Position numbers and translations under genes: made by a program | Part shown: positions 26,198 through 34,913 of the stretch, piece by piece | Layout: the number at the start of each line of letters is the position of its first letter | How positions within the stretch are numbered: position 1 is the first letter of the stretch | DNA from: Roseococcus thiosulfatophilus | GTDB lineage: Bacteria; Pseudomonadota; Alphaproteobacteria; Acetobacterales; Acetobacteraceae | NCBI RefSeq assembly: GCF_017311575.1 | Contig: NZ_JAFFQY010000033.1 | Span: 124,001 to 188,000, forward strand | Length of the DNA: 64,000 nucleotides | Reading direction: 5' to 3' | The notes under the pieces: generated by a model | Told to the model about the DNA's origin: nothing | The model's database searches: none | What the model saw: only the letters and a program-made list of their open reading frames with translations

Positions 26198-26927
26198 GGG
26201 CCAGGCGCAGGGCGATGCCCACCGCAGGCATCGAATCCACCAGGTAGCGCCGCCACAACCGGCGCGGCTCGCTGAGCAGGCGGAACAGCCACTCCAGCCC
26301 CGCCCGCTGCATCCAGACCGGCGCGCGCCGCACCTGCCCCACCAGGAAACGCAGCGCGCTGCCGACGGCGAGGCCGGTGCCCGTCAGCCCCGGCTCGATG
26401 GCGAGGCGCTGGAGGAAGGTTTCCGAAGCGGGCGCGCCGGTGATGACGAAGACGAAGCGCGCCGGGTGCGCCCGCACGAAATCCAGCGCCGCCTGCACGG
26501 CGGCAGGGTCCGCCGCCCAACCCATGGGCGGGACATGCAAATGCAGCGCCGTCAGGCCGAAGCGTGCGCGCAGCGCCTCGGCCAGCAAGGCATCGCCCCC
26601 CACCAGCACCAGCGCATCCCCGGGCGCAATCACCCGCTCGAAGAGCAGCCGCGTCAGGTCGCTGCCCGTCGCCACAGGAAAGCCCTCTCCGGTGGCGAGG
26701 CGATGCAGGCGGGACAGCACCCGGCTGTCATTCAGCCGCAGCCAGGCCGCGTCATAGGCGGCGCGCAGGGGGTGCGCGGGCTCGGCCAGCAAGGCCAGAT
26801 GCTGGGCATTGGCGGTGACGACATAGGCGAAGGGCGCGGCCGGGTCGCGCGCCGCAAGGGCGGCCAGCGCGCCCTCCGTGTCGAGGGGGGCGAGGCCGAT
26901 CACCCCCAGCATCACCCGGTCGGTCAA
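26175..26927 (-). CDS. WecB/TagA/CpsF family glycosyltransferase (GT26)
   Basis: 250 residues. GT26 features are seen in YVVTANAQHLALLAEPAH (acceptor/UDP region), DALVLVGGDALLAEALR and FVFVITGAPASETFLQRL. These enzymes add a UDP-N-acetylmannosamine or related sugar to a lipid-linked glycan at the membrane face. The start is TTG at 26927, overlapping the TGA of the Wza-type gene (TTGA); GTG 26915 or ATG 26912 are alternatives. It is the last gene of the minus-strand polysaccharide operon. Confidence 0.87.
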   Translation of the reverse strand: MTDRVMLGVIGLAPLDTEGALAALAARDPAAPFAYVVTANAQHLALLAEPAHPLRAAYDAAWLRLNDSRVLSRLHRLATGEGFPVATGSDLTRLLFERVIAPGDALVLVGGDALLAEALRARFGLTALHLHVPPMGWAADPAAVQAALDFVRAHPARFVFVITGAPASETFLQRLAIEPGLTGTGLAVGSALRFLVGQVRRAPVWMQRAGLEWLFRLLSEPRRLWRRYLVDSMPAVGIALRLALRRRQRG

Positions 26928-27625
26928 AACGTCCCGGCCGTGGCGCCACGGTTGATGGTGTAGCTGAACCCCCGCGAGAAGGGCAGCGTGCGGTTGATGG
27001 CCTGGTCCACGAAATTGGCCACCTCCGCGATGCGGCTGCGCGGCACGAAGACGATGTCGCCCGGAAAGAGCGGCACGTCGGCCTCCGCCCGCGCGGCGAA
27101 GCCCTGCAGGTTCACGGTGCGGAGCATGGGGCGGTTGTCGGGGTCGCGGCGGATCAGCACCACCTCGTTCATCCGCGCCTCCGGCGTGAAGCCGCCGGCC
27201 AGCATGATGGCCTCCAGCACGCCGCGACGGCCCACCAGCGGGAAGGCGCCGGAGCGCTCCACCATGCCGCCCACGAAGACCTGGTTGGCGGCGGTCTCGT
27301 CAAAGGCCACGCTGACCTCGGGGTTCAGCAGCAGGCGGCGCGAGGCCTGGGCGATGGCGGCCTCCGCCTCGGCGGGCGAAAGGCCGCCCACCCGCACCCG
27401 CCCGGCGGCCCGCAGGGCAATAGTGCCGTCGGGGCCGACCAGCGCCGCCTCGTTCAACTCGGGCGTCAGGCGGAAGCGGACGTTCAGCCGGTCGCCGGGG
27501 CCGAAGCGATAGACGGGGGGCGCGTCGGTCCAGGCGGTGAAGCCCTCGGGCCGCTGCTGCTGCACGCGGATCTCCTGCCCGGTGCAGGCGGCCAGCAGGG
27601 GCAGGACCAGCAGGGCGCGCCTCAT
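26924..27625 (-). CDS. Polysaccharide export lipoprotein (Wza-type)
   Basis: 233 residues. MRRALLVLPLLAACTGQ is a lipoprotein signal with lipobox LAAC, so the mature protein is anchored at Cys14. The Poly_export domain follows (VYRFGPGDRLNVRFRLTPEL, residues about 40-120), then SLBB-like repeats (NQVFVGGMVERSGAFPLVGR) and a C-terminal segment PLFPGDIVFVPRSRIAEV. It would form the outer-membrane export channel for a polysaccharide. ATG 27625 overlaps the Wzz-type stop (ATGA). It is shorter than E. coli Wza. Confidence 0.88.
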   Translation of the reverse strand: MRRALLVLPLLAACTGQEIRVQQQRPEGFTAWTDAPPVYRFGPGDRLNVRFRLTPELNEAALVGPDGTIALRAAGRVRVGGLSPAEAEAAIAQASRRLLLNPEVSVAFDETAANQVFVGGMVERSGAFPLVGRRGVLEAIMLAGGFTPEARMNEVVLIRRDPDNRPMLRTVNLQGFAARAEADVPLFPGDIVFVPRSRIAEVANFVDQAINRTLPFSRGFSYTINRGATAGTF

Positions 27626-29466
27626 GCCGTCCGCGCGCCTTCCGTCCAGAACAGGCCGAAGAAGCGCCCGCCGCCGGATTGCACCTGGCCGATCATCTCC
27701 TGGGCCGCCGGCCCGCGCGTGCGGCCGCACCCCACCACCAGGATATTGCCGTCCACCAGCGCGGAGAGGCGCCGTCGGGCATAGTGGTCCATCTCCTTGC
27801 CACCGATCAGCACGCAGACGTCGAAGGCGGACCGCAGCCGGTCGGCCATGTGCAGCACGCCCGCCTCCAGCGCGTGGGGCGTCATCAGCGCGGCCTCGCG
27901 CCGCTGGTAGGTGACCCAGAGGCGCGGCACCCCGGTCGCATGGGCGAAAACGCCCTCGGGCGAGGGAATGGGTGGCTGCGCCGGGTCGCCCAGCGTAGCG
28001 AGGTGGCGGCGGCCATCGCCATCCAGGTCAATCAGCGCCACCGACAGCCCGTGGGTACGCGCCAGTTCCACCGCTAGGGCGCGGGCGGCGGCGTCCCGCC
28101 CATCCCCGGCGGCGGTGCCGAGGAATTGCACCATCTGGGCGTGGCCGGGCGGCGCGCCGTCCAGCAGTTGCACGGCGAGGCTCGCGATGGCGAGGGGTGT
28201 GCCGGCCCGGCCTTGCGCCGGCATCGCGCCCAGCCCGGCAAGGCCGGTGGCGCGCTCGGCCTCGGCCGGGTGCAGGAAGACGGCGCGCCAGCGGGTCAGC
28301 AGCGCGCCCAGCAACAGGGCGCAGAGCAGGCCCAGCGCCACACCGGCCGCGACCCAGAGCCGGCCGGGATGGGTGGTGCCGGGACGCAGGGTCGCGGCCT
28401 CCGGCACACCCACCGGGGCCGCCTGCTGCACCGGCCGGGCGGCGAGGCGCGCGGCCAGGGCGGCGCGCTCGCGGCCGGGTTCCAGGGCGGCCAGGAGCGC
28501 GGCGGCACGGGCCTCCGCCTCGGCGCGGAGCCTTGTGGTTTCGGCGATTTCCTCGGCCAGGGCATCGCGGGCGATGCGCGCGTCCAGCACCTGGCCCGCC
28601 AGCCCGTCCAGCAGGGGGTTGCGTTCCTCCCGCGCGGTCTCGACACGCTGGCCGCTCGCCTGGGCCAGGGCGCGGCGGGCGTCGGTGATGCGTGCCTCCA
28701 GCTCCGCCAGCATGGGCGCGTCGGGCTGGTATTGGGCGCGCATGCGGGCGCGCTCGGCCAGCAGGCGCGTCAGCAGGGTGCGGGGTTCCTCCACCAGGGG
28801 CGCGTTGCTGCGCTCCACGGCGCCCAGCACGCGGCCGGGCTGGGCGGCGAGCGCGGCCTCGGCGGCGGCCAGGCGGCCTGTCGCGGCCGCGCGTTGGGCG
28901 GCCAGGGCGTCCAGCCGCTCGGCCAGGCGCTGGCGGTGCGCGATGGCGGCGGCGGCCTCCCGCTCCAGGTCGAGCGCGCCCAGGCGGGCGGTGGTGGCGC
29001 GCGCCTCCTCCTCCAGGGCGGCGAGCCGGGCCGCGAGGCGCGTGGCCTCGGCGTCGGACCAGAACCTCTCACGGGCTGTAAGCCAGGCGCGGACCATCGC
29101 TTCGACCTGCGCCGTGGCGGCCGCAGGGTCGGGGTGCGGCAGGACGAGGCGCAGCACCCGCCCCTCTGCCAGGATGTCCATACGTGGCGGGCCGGCGGTC
29201 GCATCGGTCACGCGGGGCGCCTGCTCACGCAGCAGGGCGGCCTCGGCCAGGGCTTCCTGCGGCGCGTCCAGGCGCAGCAGCATCTCGGCCTCGTGCAGGG
29301 GCGGCACGCGCGTGGCAAGCAGGATGGCCAGCGCCGGGGGGAGCAGCAGCGCCACCAGCATCCAGGGGGCATGCCAGCGCGCCGTCGCCCACCAGCCATG
29401 GCGGCGCGACCAGCCCGCCGAAGGGCGTGGGGTGAAGCCCGGGGTACCGATCCGCAGGGTGGCCAA
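27622..29466 (-). CDS. Wzz-type polysaccharide co-polymerase with a degenerate tyrosine-kinase domain
   Basis: About 614 residues if translation starts at TTG 29466; the true start is uncertain, since no ATG lies between the divergent gene region and the first TM helix (MLVALLLPPALAILLATR). A periplasmic part rich in coiled coil (residues about 120-370) ends at a second TM helix (VAAGVALGLLCALLLGALL), then comes a cytoplasmic BY-kinase-like domain. Its Walker A reads GTAAGDGRDAAA, lacking the GK[ST] lysine; the Walker A' strand VALIDLDGDG is kept. The C-terminus has no tyrosine cluster. It probably sets chain length but cannot autophosphorylate in the usual way. The stop overlaps the Wza-type start. 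Confidence 0.82.
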   Translation of the reverse strand: MATLRIGTPGFTPRPSAGWSRRHGWWATARWHAPWMLVALLLPPALAILLATRVPPLHEAEMLLRLDAPQEALAEAALLREQAPRVTDATAGPPRMDILAEGRVLRLVLPHPDPAAATAQVEAMVRAWLTARERFWSDAEATRLAARLAALEEEARATTARLGALDLEREAAAAIAHRQRLAERLDALAAQRAAATGRLAAAEAALAAQPGRVLGAVERSNAPLVEEPRTLLTRLLAERARMRAQYQPDAPMLAELEARITDARRALAQASGQRVETAREERNPLLDGLAGQVLDARIARDALAEEIAETTRLRAEAEARAAALLAALEPGRERAALAARLAARPVQQAAPVGVPEAATLRPGTTHPGRLWVAAGVALGLLCALLLGALLTRWRAVFLHPAEAERATGLAGLGAMPAQGRAGTPLAIASLAVQLLDGAPPGHAQMVQFLGTAAGDGRDAAARALAVELARTHGLSVALIDLDGDGRRHLATLGDPAQPPIPSPEGVFAHATGVPRLWVTYQRREAALMTPHALEAGVLHMADRLRSAFDVCVLIGGKEMDHYARRRLSALVDGNILVVGCGRTRGPAAQEMIGQVQSGGGRFFGLFWTEGARTA

Positions 29467-29624
29467 ACGCGATGTCCCCAGCAAAGGATGTCGGCCATCA
29501 GGGCCATGGCGGGCAATGCGACGAAAGCCGGGCGACGCGCCCTCTTCCGTTACCTCGAGTTTATGCCGCGCGCGGGGCCCGGACAAGCATTCGCCGAGCA
29601 TTGCCGCGCCGCGAGGCTGTTCCT

Positions 29625-31160
29625 TTGTCGGAAGCGCGCTATCCTCCACTTGAGGTTCACGCCTCGGGGGAGGGCCCACTGTCCGAAATCCTGTCCGCGA
29701 CCGGCATCGCCGCGCCGCCCTCGGCCGGCGGCGCCTCGCCGGTGGCGCTGCTGCGCCAGATGGCGGGGTTCGCCGACCTGCTGGCCCTCGCCCTCGCCGG
29801 CCTCGTCTGGACGCGGGCGGGGCCGACGCCGCTCGCCTTCTCGCCGCTGGAGGCCGCGCTCATCGCCTTCCTCCTGCCGGTGATGACCGTCTTGCTGATG
29901 CGCGCCTTCGGGCCCGTCCATCTGGGCCAGATGATGCGCCTGCCCTGGACCGTGCTGGAGGCCATGGCCTATCCGGCACTGGTCGGCCTCGCGGCCGCGC
30001 TGCTGTCGCTGGCCGCGCTGGGGGGCCAGGCCACCCACGCCCTTGTGCTGTGGCCGGCGCTTGCGGGCATGTTGCTGATGGCGTCCCGCCTGCTCGTCTC
30101 CGCGGCCGCGCAGGTCGGCGTGCGGCAGGGCTGGCTGCGGCGGCGCATCGCCATCATCGGCGCCACCGAGGAGGCGGAGGGGCTGATCGCGGATTTGACC
30201 GCGCCCGAGAATTCCGAACCGCCCGACCTGGTGGGCATCTTCGACGACCGCGACGCGACGCGCCGCCCCGCCGCCCTGCATGGCGTGCCGGTGTGCGGCG
30301 ATGTGCGCGTGCTGGCGGGACTCGCGGCGCGGGAGCGGATTGACGTCATCGTCATCGCGCTGCCGATGCGCCGCGCCATAGACATCCTGCGCGTGATCCA
30401 GCAGGTGCAGTGGCTCTCCTCCGACGTGATGGTCATGCTGGGGGGCGACAACGCCGCGCCGCAGGGGGCGCCACGCCCGCTCATCGCCGGGCGGCCGGCG
30501 CTGCGCCTGGTGCGCGCGCCCGTGCCGGGCGCCGCCATCCTGGTGAAGGAGGCGGTGGACAAGCTTCTGGCGGCCGCCCTGGCCATGGTGGTGATGCCGA
30601 TCCTGGTGGTGGCCGCCATCGCGATCCGGCTGGAGAGCCCCGGGCCCGTCCTGTTCCGCCAGCGGCGGGTGGGCCAGTTCGGCCGGCCCTTCGAGGTGCT
30701 GAAGCTGCGGACCCTGCGCGTGGACCCGGCCGATGACGGGCGCCGCGGCGTGCGCGAGGGCGACCGCCGCATCACCCGCGTGGGCGCCTTCCTGCGCGCG
30801 ACCTGCATCGACGAGATGCCGCAGATCATCAACGTGCTGCGCGGCGAGATGAGCTTCGTGGGCCCCCGCCCGCACGTCCCCGGCATCGAGGTGGCAGGGG
30901 TGCCGATGGAAGAGATCGTGCCCGGCTATGGCGCGCGGCACCGGCTGAAGCCCGGCATCACCGGCTGGGCACAGGTCAATGGGCTGTCCGGCACCATCGC
31001 GGGCCCGGCCATGGCGCGGGAGGTGGTGGGGCATGACCTGGCCTACCTCTCCGAATGGTCGCTCTGGCTGGATCTGCGCATCCTGGCGCGGACGGCCGCC
31101 GTGTTCATGCTGGGCCGCGACGCCTTCGAGGCCCGGCGCCATGACTGGCGGGATGTCTGA
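29625..31160 (+). CDS. Exopolysaccharide sugar transferase (ExoY/WbaP-like)
   Basis: About 511 residues. The N-terminal half has four TM helices and a nucleotide-binding-like domain (IAIIGATEEAEGLI, LVGIFDDRD). The C-terminal catalytic domain after TM5 (LAAALAMVVMPILVVAAIAI) has RLESPGPVLFRQRRVGQFGR, FEVLKLRTLRVD, CIDEMPQIINVLRGEMSFVG and KPGITGWAQVNG, the bacterial sugar-transferase signature. It transfers a sugar phosphate to undecaprenyl phosphate, the first step of repeat-unit assembly. The start is unsettled: TTG 29625 or CTG 29679, the latter preceded by GGGGGAGGG. It is divergent from the Wzz/Wza/WecB-type operon. Confidence 0.88.
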   Translation: MSEARYPPLEVHASGEGPLSEILSATGIAAPPSAGGASPVALLRQMAGFADLLALALAGLVWTRAGPTPLAFSPLEAALIAFLLPVMTVLLMRAFGPVHLGQMMRLPWTVLEAMAYPALVGLAAALLSLAALGGQATHALVLWPALAGMLLMASRLLVSAAAQVGVRQGWLRRRIAIIGATEEAEGLIADLTAPENSEPPDLVGIFDDRDATRRPAALHGVPVCGDVRVLAGLAARERIDVIVIALPMRRAIDILRVIQQVQWLSSDVMVMLGGDNAAPQGAPRPLIAGRPALRLVRAPVPGAAILVKEAVDKLLAAALAMVVMPILVVAAIAIRLESPGPVLFRQRRVGQFGRPFEVLKLRTLRVDPADDGRRGVREGDRRITRVGAFLRATCIDEMPQIINVLRGEMSFVGPRPHVPGIEVAGVPMEEIVPGYGARHRLKPGITGWAQVNGLSGTIAGPAMAREVVGHDLAYLSEWSLWLDLRILARTAAVFMLGRDAFEARRHDWRDV

Positions 31161-31167
31161 AAACGGC

Positions 31168-31244
31168 TGGTCGGAGTGAGAGGATTCGAACCTCCGGCCC
31201 CTGCGTCCCGAACACAGTGCTCTACCAGGCTGAGCTACACTCCG
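31168..31244 (-). tRNA. tRNA-Pro (anticodon GGG)
   Basis: On the minus strand the acceptor CGGAGTG pairs with CACTCCG, the anticodon loop is TTCGGGA (anticodon GGG), and the T arm contains GGTTCGAATCC. Discriminator A and CCA are encoded. It reads proline CCC/CCU codons. Confidence 0.96.
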
Positions 31245-31332
31245 GCGCCGTGCGGGTCTCTTAACGTTACGGCGCTTGGCGGGCAAGCCGGGGGTGTGCA
31301 ATGAAAAGCCTCAACCTGTGAGCGACAGCCGA

Positions 31333-31782
31333 ATGTCAAAGCCACTCCTCATCGGTCTCGGCCTGCTGGCCCTGCTGGGCACCGCCGCGGCGCAAACCAA
31401 CCCCGCCCAGATCGTCCAGGAGCGCCGCGACGGGCTGCGCGCCGTGGGCGCCCACATGGAGGCCATGGCGGCCATCGCGCGCGCGGGTAGCGACCCCCGC
31501 CCGGCCGCCGAGCGGGTGGCCGCCGTGCAGGCCTTCTTCGTGAACTTCCCCGCCCGTTTCCCGGAAGGCACGGCGCGCGGGACCGCGGGGCTCGACACCC
31601 GCGCCCTGCCCGAGATCTGGACCGACCGCGCGACCTTCGAGCGCGTCGCCGCCGCCCTCCCCGCGCGCCTCGAAGCGCTGAACGCCGCCGCGCAGTCGGG
31701 CGACGCCCGCGCCTTCGGCGCCGCCCTGCAGGCCACAGGCGCGGCCTGCGGCGACTGCCACCGGCCCTTCCGCGCGCGGTAG
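31333..31782 (+). CDS. Cytochrome c' (class II c-type cytochrome)
   Basis: 149 residues. A signal peptide (MSKPLLIGLGLLALLGTAAAQ) precedes a four-helix-bundle domain. The single heme site is at the C-terminus as CGDCHRPFRAR (CxxCH), the class II arrangement. VQERRDGLRAVGAHMEAMAAI matches helix 1 and includes the axial-ligand Met region. Cytochromes c' act in the periplasm and bind NO or CO; some protect against nitrosative stress. ATG 31333 was chosen because the signal peptide begins there; an ATG 57 bases upstream would add 19 charged residues. Confidence 0.9.
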   Translation: MSKPLLIGLGLLALLGTAAAQTNPAQIVQERRDGLRAVGAHMEAMAAIARAGSDPRPAAERVAAVQAFFVNFPARFPEGTARGTAGLDTRALPEIWTDRATFERVAAALPARLEALNAAAQSGDARAFGAALQATGAACGDCHRPFRAR

Positions 31783-31804
31783 CGCACGGAAGGGGGGCAG
31801 GACC

Positions 31805-32515
31805 TCAGACCAGCTCGACCCTCCCGGTGGCGAGGTCGTAGATTCCGCCCCGCACCGCGAGTTCGCCCCGCGAGATCAGCCCCGCCAGAATGGGCGAGGC
31901 CGTCTCCAGCGCCCGCACATTGTGCCGGACGTTGGAGACCAGCGCCCGGCGGGTCGGCTCATCGCCGCCAGGCCCCGCCATCGCGGGCTCGATGCCCGGG
32001 TTCATGGCCGTGACCAGCCCGGCGATGTTGCCGGGCAGGGCGTTGCCGCCCTGGCGCAGCGCGTCCACGGTGGCATTGACCGCCCCGCAGCTCGTATGGC
32101 CCAGGACCAGGATCAGCTTCGTCCCGAGCACGGCGGCGCCGAATTCGAGGCTGCCCATCCCCTCCGTCGTCACGAAATTGCCCGCGACGCGCACCACGAA
32201 GAGGTCGCCGGGGTTCTGGTCGAAGGCGAGTTCCGGCGCGACGCGGGAATCCGCGCAGCCCAGCACCGCCGCGAAGGGTGACTGACCCTGGGCGAGGGCG
32301 GCGCGGCGCGCGGAGAAGTCACGCCGGCGCGGTTGGTCGGCGGCATAGCGGGCATTGCCTTCCACCAGGGCTTGCAGGGCGGCGGCGGGGGTGGCCGGCG
32401 CGGCAGCATTTCCTTGCGCCAGCGCGGGTGAAACAAGGGAGGTGGCAAGCATCCCCGCACCGGTGGCAAACATTGCTCGCCGTGGCAGCCGCGGCCCCTC
32501 ACATGAGATGCACAT
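31805..32515 (-). CDS. Exported beta-carbonic anhydrase
   Basis: 236 residues. The zinc site is seen in VLGCADSRVAPEL (Cys, with the Asp-Arg dyad) and LILVLGHTSCGAV (His and Cys). An N-terminal leader with two arginines (LPRRAMFATGAGMLATSL...ALAQG) suggests export, possibly by Tat, so CO2 hydration takes place in the periplasm. The ATG at 32515 has AAGGAAGGAA upstream. Three cysteines occur in the leader and catalytic parts together with a short CISCEG start. It converges with the cytochrome c' gene. Confidence 0.92.
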   Translation of the reverse strand: MCISCEGPRLPRRAMFATGAGMLATSLVSPALAQGNAAAPATPAAALQALVEGNARYAADQPRRRDFSARRAALAQGQSPFAAVLGCADSRVAPELAFDQNPGDLFVVRVAGNFVTTEGMGSLEFGAAVLGTKLILVLGHTSCGAVNATVDALRQGGNALPGNIAGLVTAMNPGIEPAMAGPGGDEPTRRALVSNVRHNVRALETASPILAGLISRGELAVRGGIYDLATGRVELV

Positions 32516-32618
32516 GTCGTTCCTTCCTTGTTGTATCCGGGTATTTCTTATGCCCGGAGTGAATTTCACAAGGTAAATCGACCGGTACATTCTATTTCAG
32601 GTTGAATTCTTTACCTCT

Positions 32619-33356
32619 TCAGCGGATTTCTCCGGCCTCCATCGTGCGGAATCCCGCCAGGGCAAGCTGCCGCAGCCCCTCCCCGCCAGGCAGGAAGAAG
32701 AAGGTGAAGATGTAGGGGTCGGAGGCGGCGAAGACGCTGGGGTCGGGGCTGGCCACCTGCATGGTGGCCGCGTCGAAGGCCTCGAAGGGGCGCAGGCGCC
32801 CCGCATGCCAGAACCAGGCCGTGTAGCCCCATTCGGCCAGCAGCGCCGGGACGGCCACGGTGCTGCCCGGGCGGTGGCGTTCCTCGATCTCGACCGAGAG
32901 CGCGGGCCGGCACCGGCGCAGCGTCTCGCGCCCGCCTTGCAGCACCTCCTCCTCATAGCCCTCGGCATCGAGCTTGATGGCGGTGACGTCGGTCAGCTCC
33001 AGCGCATCCAGCGGCAGGACCGTGACGGGGTGGCGCTCGGTGGTGACGCCGGCATGGCCCGCATAGGTCTTGGCGAGGCTCGCCCATTGCTCCGCCGCCT
33101 CGCCCGCCACCACGGGCAGCGTCAGCGTGGCCTCGCCATGGGTGGCGCCCAGCGCCTCGGCGCGCAGGGTGACGTGCGGGTGCGCGCCGAGCCGCTCGCG
33201 CAGCCGGGCCATGGCGCTTGGCAGGGGTTCGAAGGCGATGACATGGGCGCCGGGCAACTCGGCCAGGGGCGCGGTCAGCAGCCCGTCATGGGCGCCGATG
33301 TCGAGGATGGTGCCGGGCCGGTGCAGGGCCCGGAAGAAATCGATCTCCTCCATCAC
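32619..33356 (-). CDS. FkbM family methyltransferase
   Basis: 245 residues. The SAM-binding start [18 protein letters not shown] and the acidic loop [14 protein letters not shown] are followed by the FkbM core [23 protein letters not shown]. These enzymes O-methylate sugars or natural products. The start is GTG at 33356, overlapping the PhzF stop (GTGA). The C-terminal 60 residues are less conserved. With two glycan loci in the window, a polysaccharide acceptor is possible but not shown. Confidence 0.9.
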   Translation of the reverse strand: MMEEIDFFRALHRPGTILDIGAHDGLLTAPLAELPGAHVIAFEPLPSAMARLRERLGAHPHVTLRAEALGATHGEATLTLPVVAGEAAEQWASLAKTYAGHAGVTTERHPVTVLPLDALELTDVTAIKLDAEGYEEEVLQGGRETLRRCRPALSVEIEERHRPGSTVAVPALLAEWGYTAWFWHAGRLRPFEAFDAATMQVASPDPSVFAASDPYIFTFFFLPGGEGLRQLALAGFRTMEAGEIR

Positions 33357-34222
33357 ACCCAGATGGTGCCGCGCGCGACGGGCACCACCCCGCCGCCGAC
33401 CCGCACCCGGATGGCGCCGTCCGCGTCACGCCGCGCGGCCAGGTGCAGCAGGCTGGGGCGGCCCATCTCCACACCCTGTTCCACCTCCAGATTCAGCACG
33501 CTGCCGCCCGCCACCGCCAGCAGCAGCCCGGCCAGCGCGCAATTGGCGCTGCCGGTGGCCGGGTCCTCTCCGATGCCGTCCAGCGGCGAGAACATCCGCA
33601 CGCGCCGCCGGCCCAGGCCCAGCGGCGCGTGCAACAGCAGCGCGCCGGTGCGGGAGAGGTGGCGGCGGAAAGCCGCGGTGTCGGGCGTGGCGTCGGCGAG
33701 GGTCGCCACATCCTCCACCTCCGCGATGGCGAAGGGCAGGCCGCAGCCCGCCTCGATGGGCGGGTGGCCGTTCAGATGTATGGCCCCGGGTGGCAGGCCG
33801 GCGCAGAGGGCCACCTCACCGGGGTCCAGATTGGCGCCGAGTTGCAGGGGCAGCGGCGCCTCGATCTCCGCGGCGGTGGGCATGCCGGCGGCGTTGCGGC
33901 TGATCCAGGCGGTGACGATGCCCGCCTGCTGCTCCAGCCGCAGCGTCGCGGGCGCGCCTTCCATGCGCCTGGCCAGCAGCACCGCGGTGCCGACATTCGG
34001 GTGGCCGGCGAAGGGCACCTCCTGGCCCGGGGTGAAGATCCGCAGCCGCGCATCGGCCACGCCCGAGGGCAGGACGAACACCGTCTCCGACAGGTTGAAC
34101 TCCCGCGCGATAGCCTGCATGCGCGCGCCGTCCAGCGCCTCGGCGCCATGGACCACGGCGAGCGGGTTGCCCCCGAAGCGGGTGGTGGTGAAGACGTCGG
34201 CCGTTTCGTATTCAAGTTCCAC
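33353..34222 (-). CDS. PhzF family isomerase
   Basis: 289 residues from GTG 34222; a TTG at 34240 is an alternative. The catalytic glutamate is in [11 protein letters not shown], and the paired signatures [17 protein letters not shown] and [17 protein letters not shown] define both halves of the diaminopimelate-epimerase-like fold. Family members isomerise or cyclise small metabolites; the substrate here is unknown and no other phenazine gene is present. The gene overlaps thiE and FkbM at its two ends, so all three are probably one operon. Confidence 0.92.
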   Translation of the reverse strand: MELEYETADVFTTTRFGGNPLAVVHGAEALDGARMQAIAREFNLSETVFVLPSGVADARLRIFTPGQEVPFAGHPNVGTAVLLARRMEGAPATLRLEQQAGIVTAWISRNAAGMPTAAEIEAPLPLQLGANLDPGEVALCAGLPPGAIHLNGHPPIEAGCGLPFAIAEVEDVATLADATPDTAAFRRHLSRTGALLLHAPLGLGRRRVRMFSPLDGIGEDPATGSANCALAGLLLAVAGGSVLNLEVEQGVEMGRPSLLHLAARRDADGAIRVRVGGGVVPVARGTIWV

Positions 34223-34862
34223 GGGCGGGGGCCTCCACAAGCGCCGCGGCGATGGCGGCGTTCATGGCGGCCACGCCCGCCGCCGGTCCTTCCGGATGGT
34301 TCCAGACGGCACCCACGACGGCCAGGAAATCCGCCCCCGCCTGCACCAGCGGCGCGCAATTCTCCACCGTGATGCCGCCGATGGCGACGGCGGGGATTTC
34401 CATCACCGAACTCCACCAGGACAGCAGCTCGAGATCCGCCACATGCTGCGTCTCCTTGGTGCTGGTGGGGAAGAAGGCGCCGAAGGCGACATAATCCGCC
34501 CCCATCTCCCCGGCATTCATGGCGAGGTGGCGGGAGGCATGGCAGGTGATGCCCAGGATGCGCCCCGAGAGCAGCATCCGCGCCCCCGCATGGTCGCCAT
34601 CGGACTGGCCGAGATGCGCGCCGTCGCAACCCAGTTCGGCGGCTAGCGGCGCGTCATCGTTGAGCAGGAAGGCCACGTCCCGCGCCTGGGCGATGGGCAT
34701 GAGGCGACGCGTCCAGTGGATGACTTCTTCGCGCGGGGCATCCTTCAGCCGCAGCTGCAGGCAGGCGACGTCGCCGCCCTCCAGCGCCGCTTCCAGCCGC
34801 GCCTCGAAGCCCGCATCGAGGCGCGGCGGGGTGATGAGATAGAGGCGGCAACGGTCATCCAT
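34212..34862 (-). CDS. thiE: Thiamine phosphate synthase
   Basis: 216 residues. The N-terminus [11 protein letters not shown], the pyrophosphate-binding [25 protein letters not shown], and the late [21 protein letters not shown] match ThiE. It joins the thiazole phosphate and HMP pyrophosphate units in thiamine synthesis. It starts at ATG 34862; no other thi gene or TPP riboswitch is seen nearby. It is the first gene of a likely thiE-phzF-fkbM unit and overlaps the PhzF start by 11 bases. Confidence 0.92.
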   Translation of the reverse strand: MDDRCRLYLITPPRLDAGFEARLEAALEGGDVACLQLRLKDAPREEVIHWTRRLMPIAQARDVAFLLNDDAPLAAELGCDGAHLGQSDGDHAGARMLLSGRILGITCHASRHLAMNAGEMGADYVAFGAFFPTSTKETQHVADLELLSWWSSVMEIPAVAIGGITVENCAPLVQAGADFLAVVGAVWNHPEGPAAGVAAMNAAIAAALVEAPARGT

Positions 34863-34913
34863 GCCGCCTGTGTGGCGCCTGCCGCCCGGCGCGGCAAGCA
34901 CCGGATGGTGGAG

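Noticed and set aside
29550-31301. A 583-codon minus-strand frame over the ExoY-type gene
   Set aside because: Rich in His, Gln, Arg and Gly with no recognisable domain; it is the reverse-strand shadow of a clear sugar transferase.
34863-34913. TPP riboswitch upstream of thiE
   Set aside because: The region before thiE is short and lacks the conserved CUGAGA and ACCUG elements.
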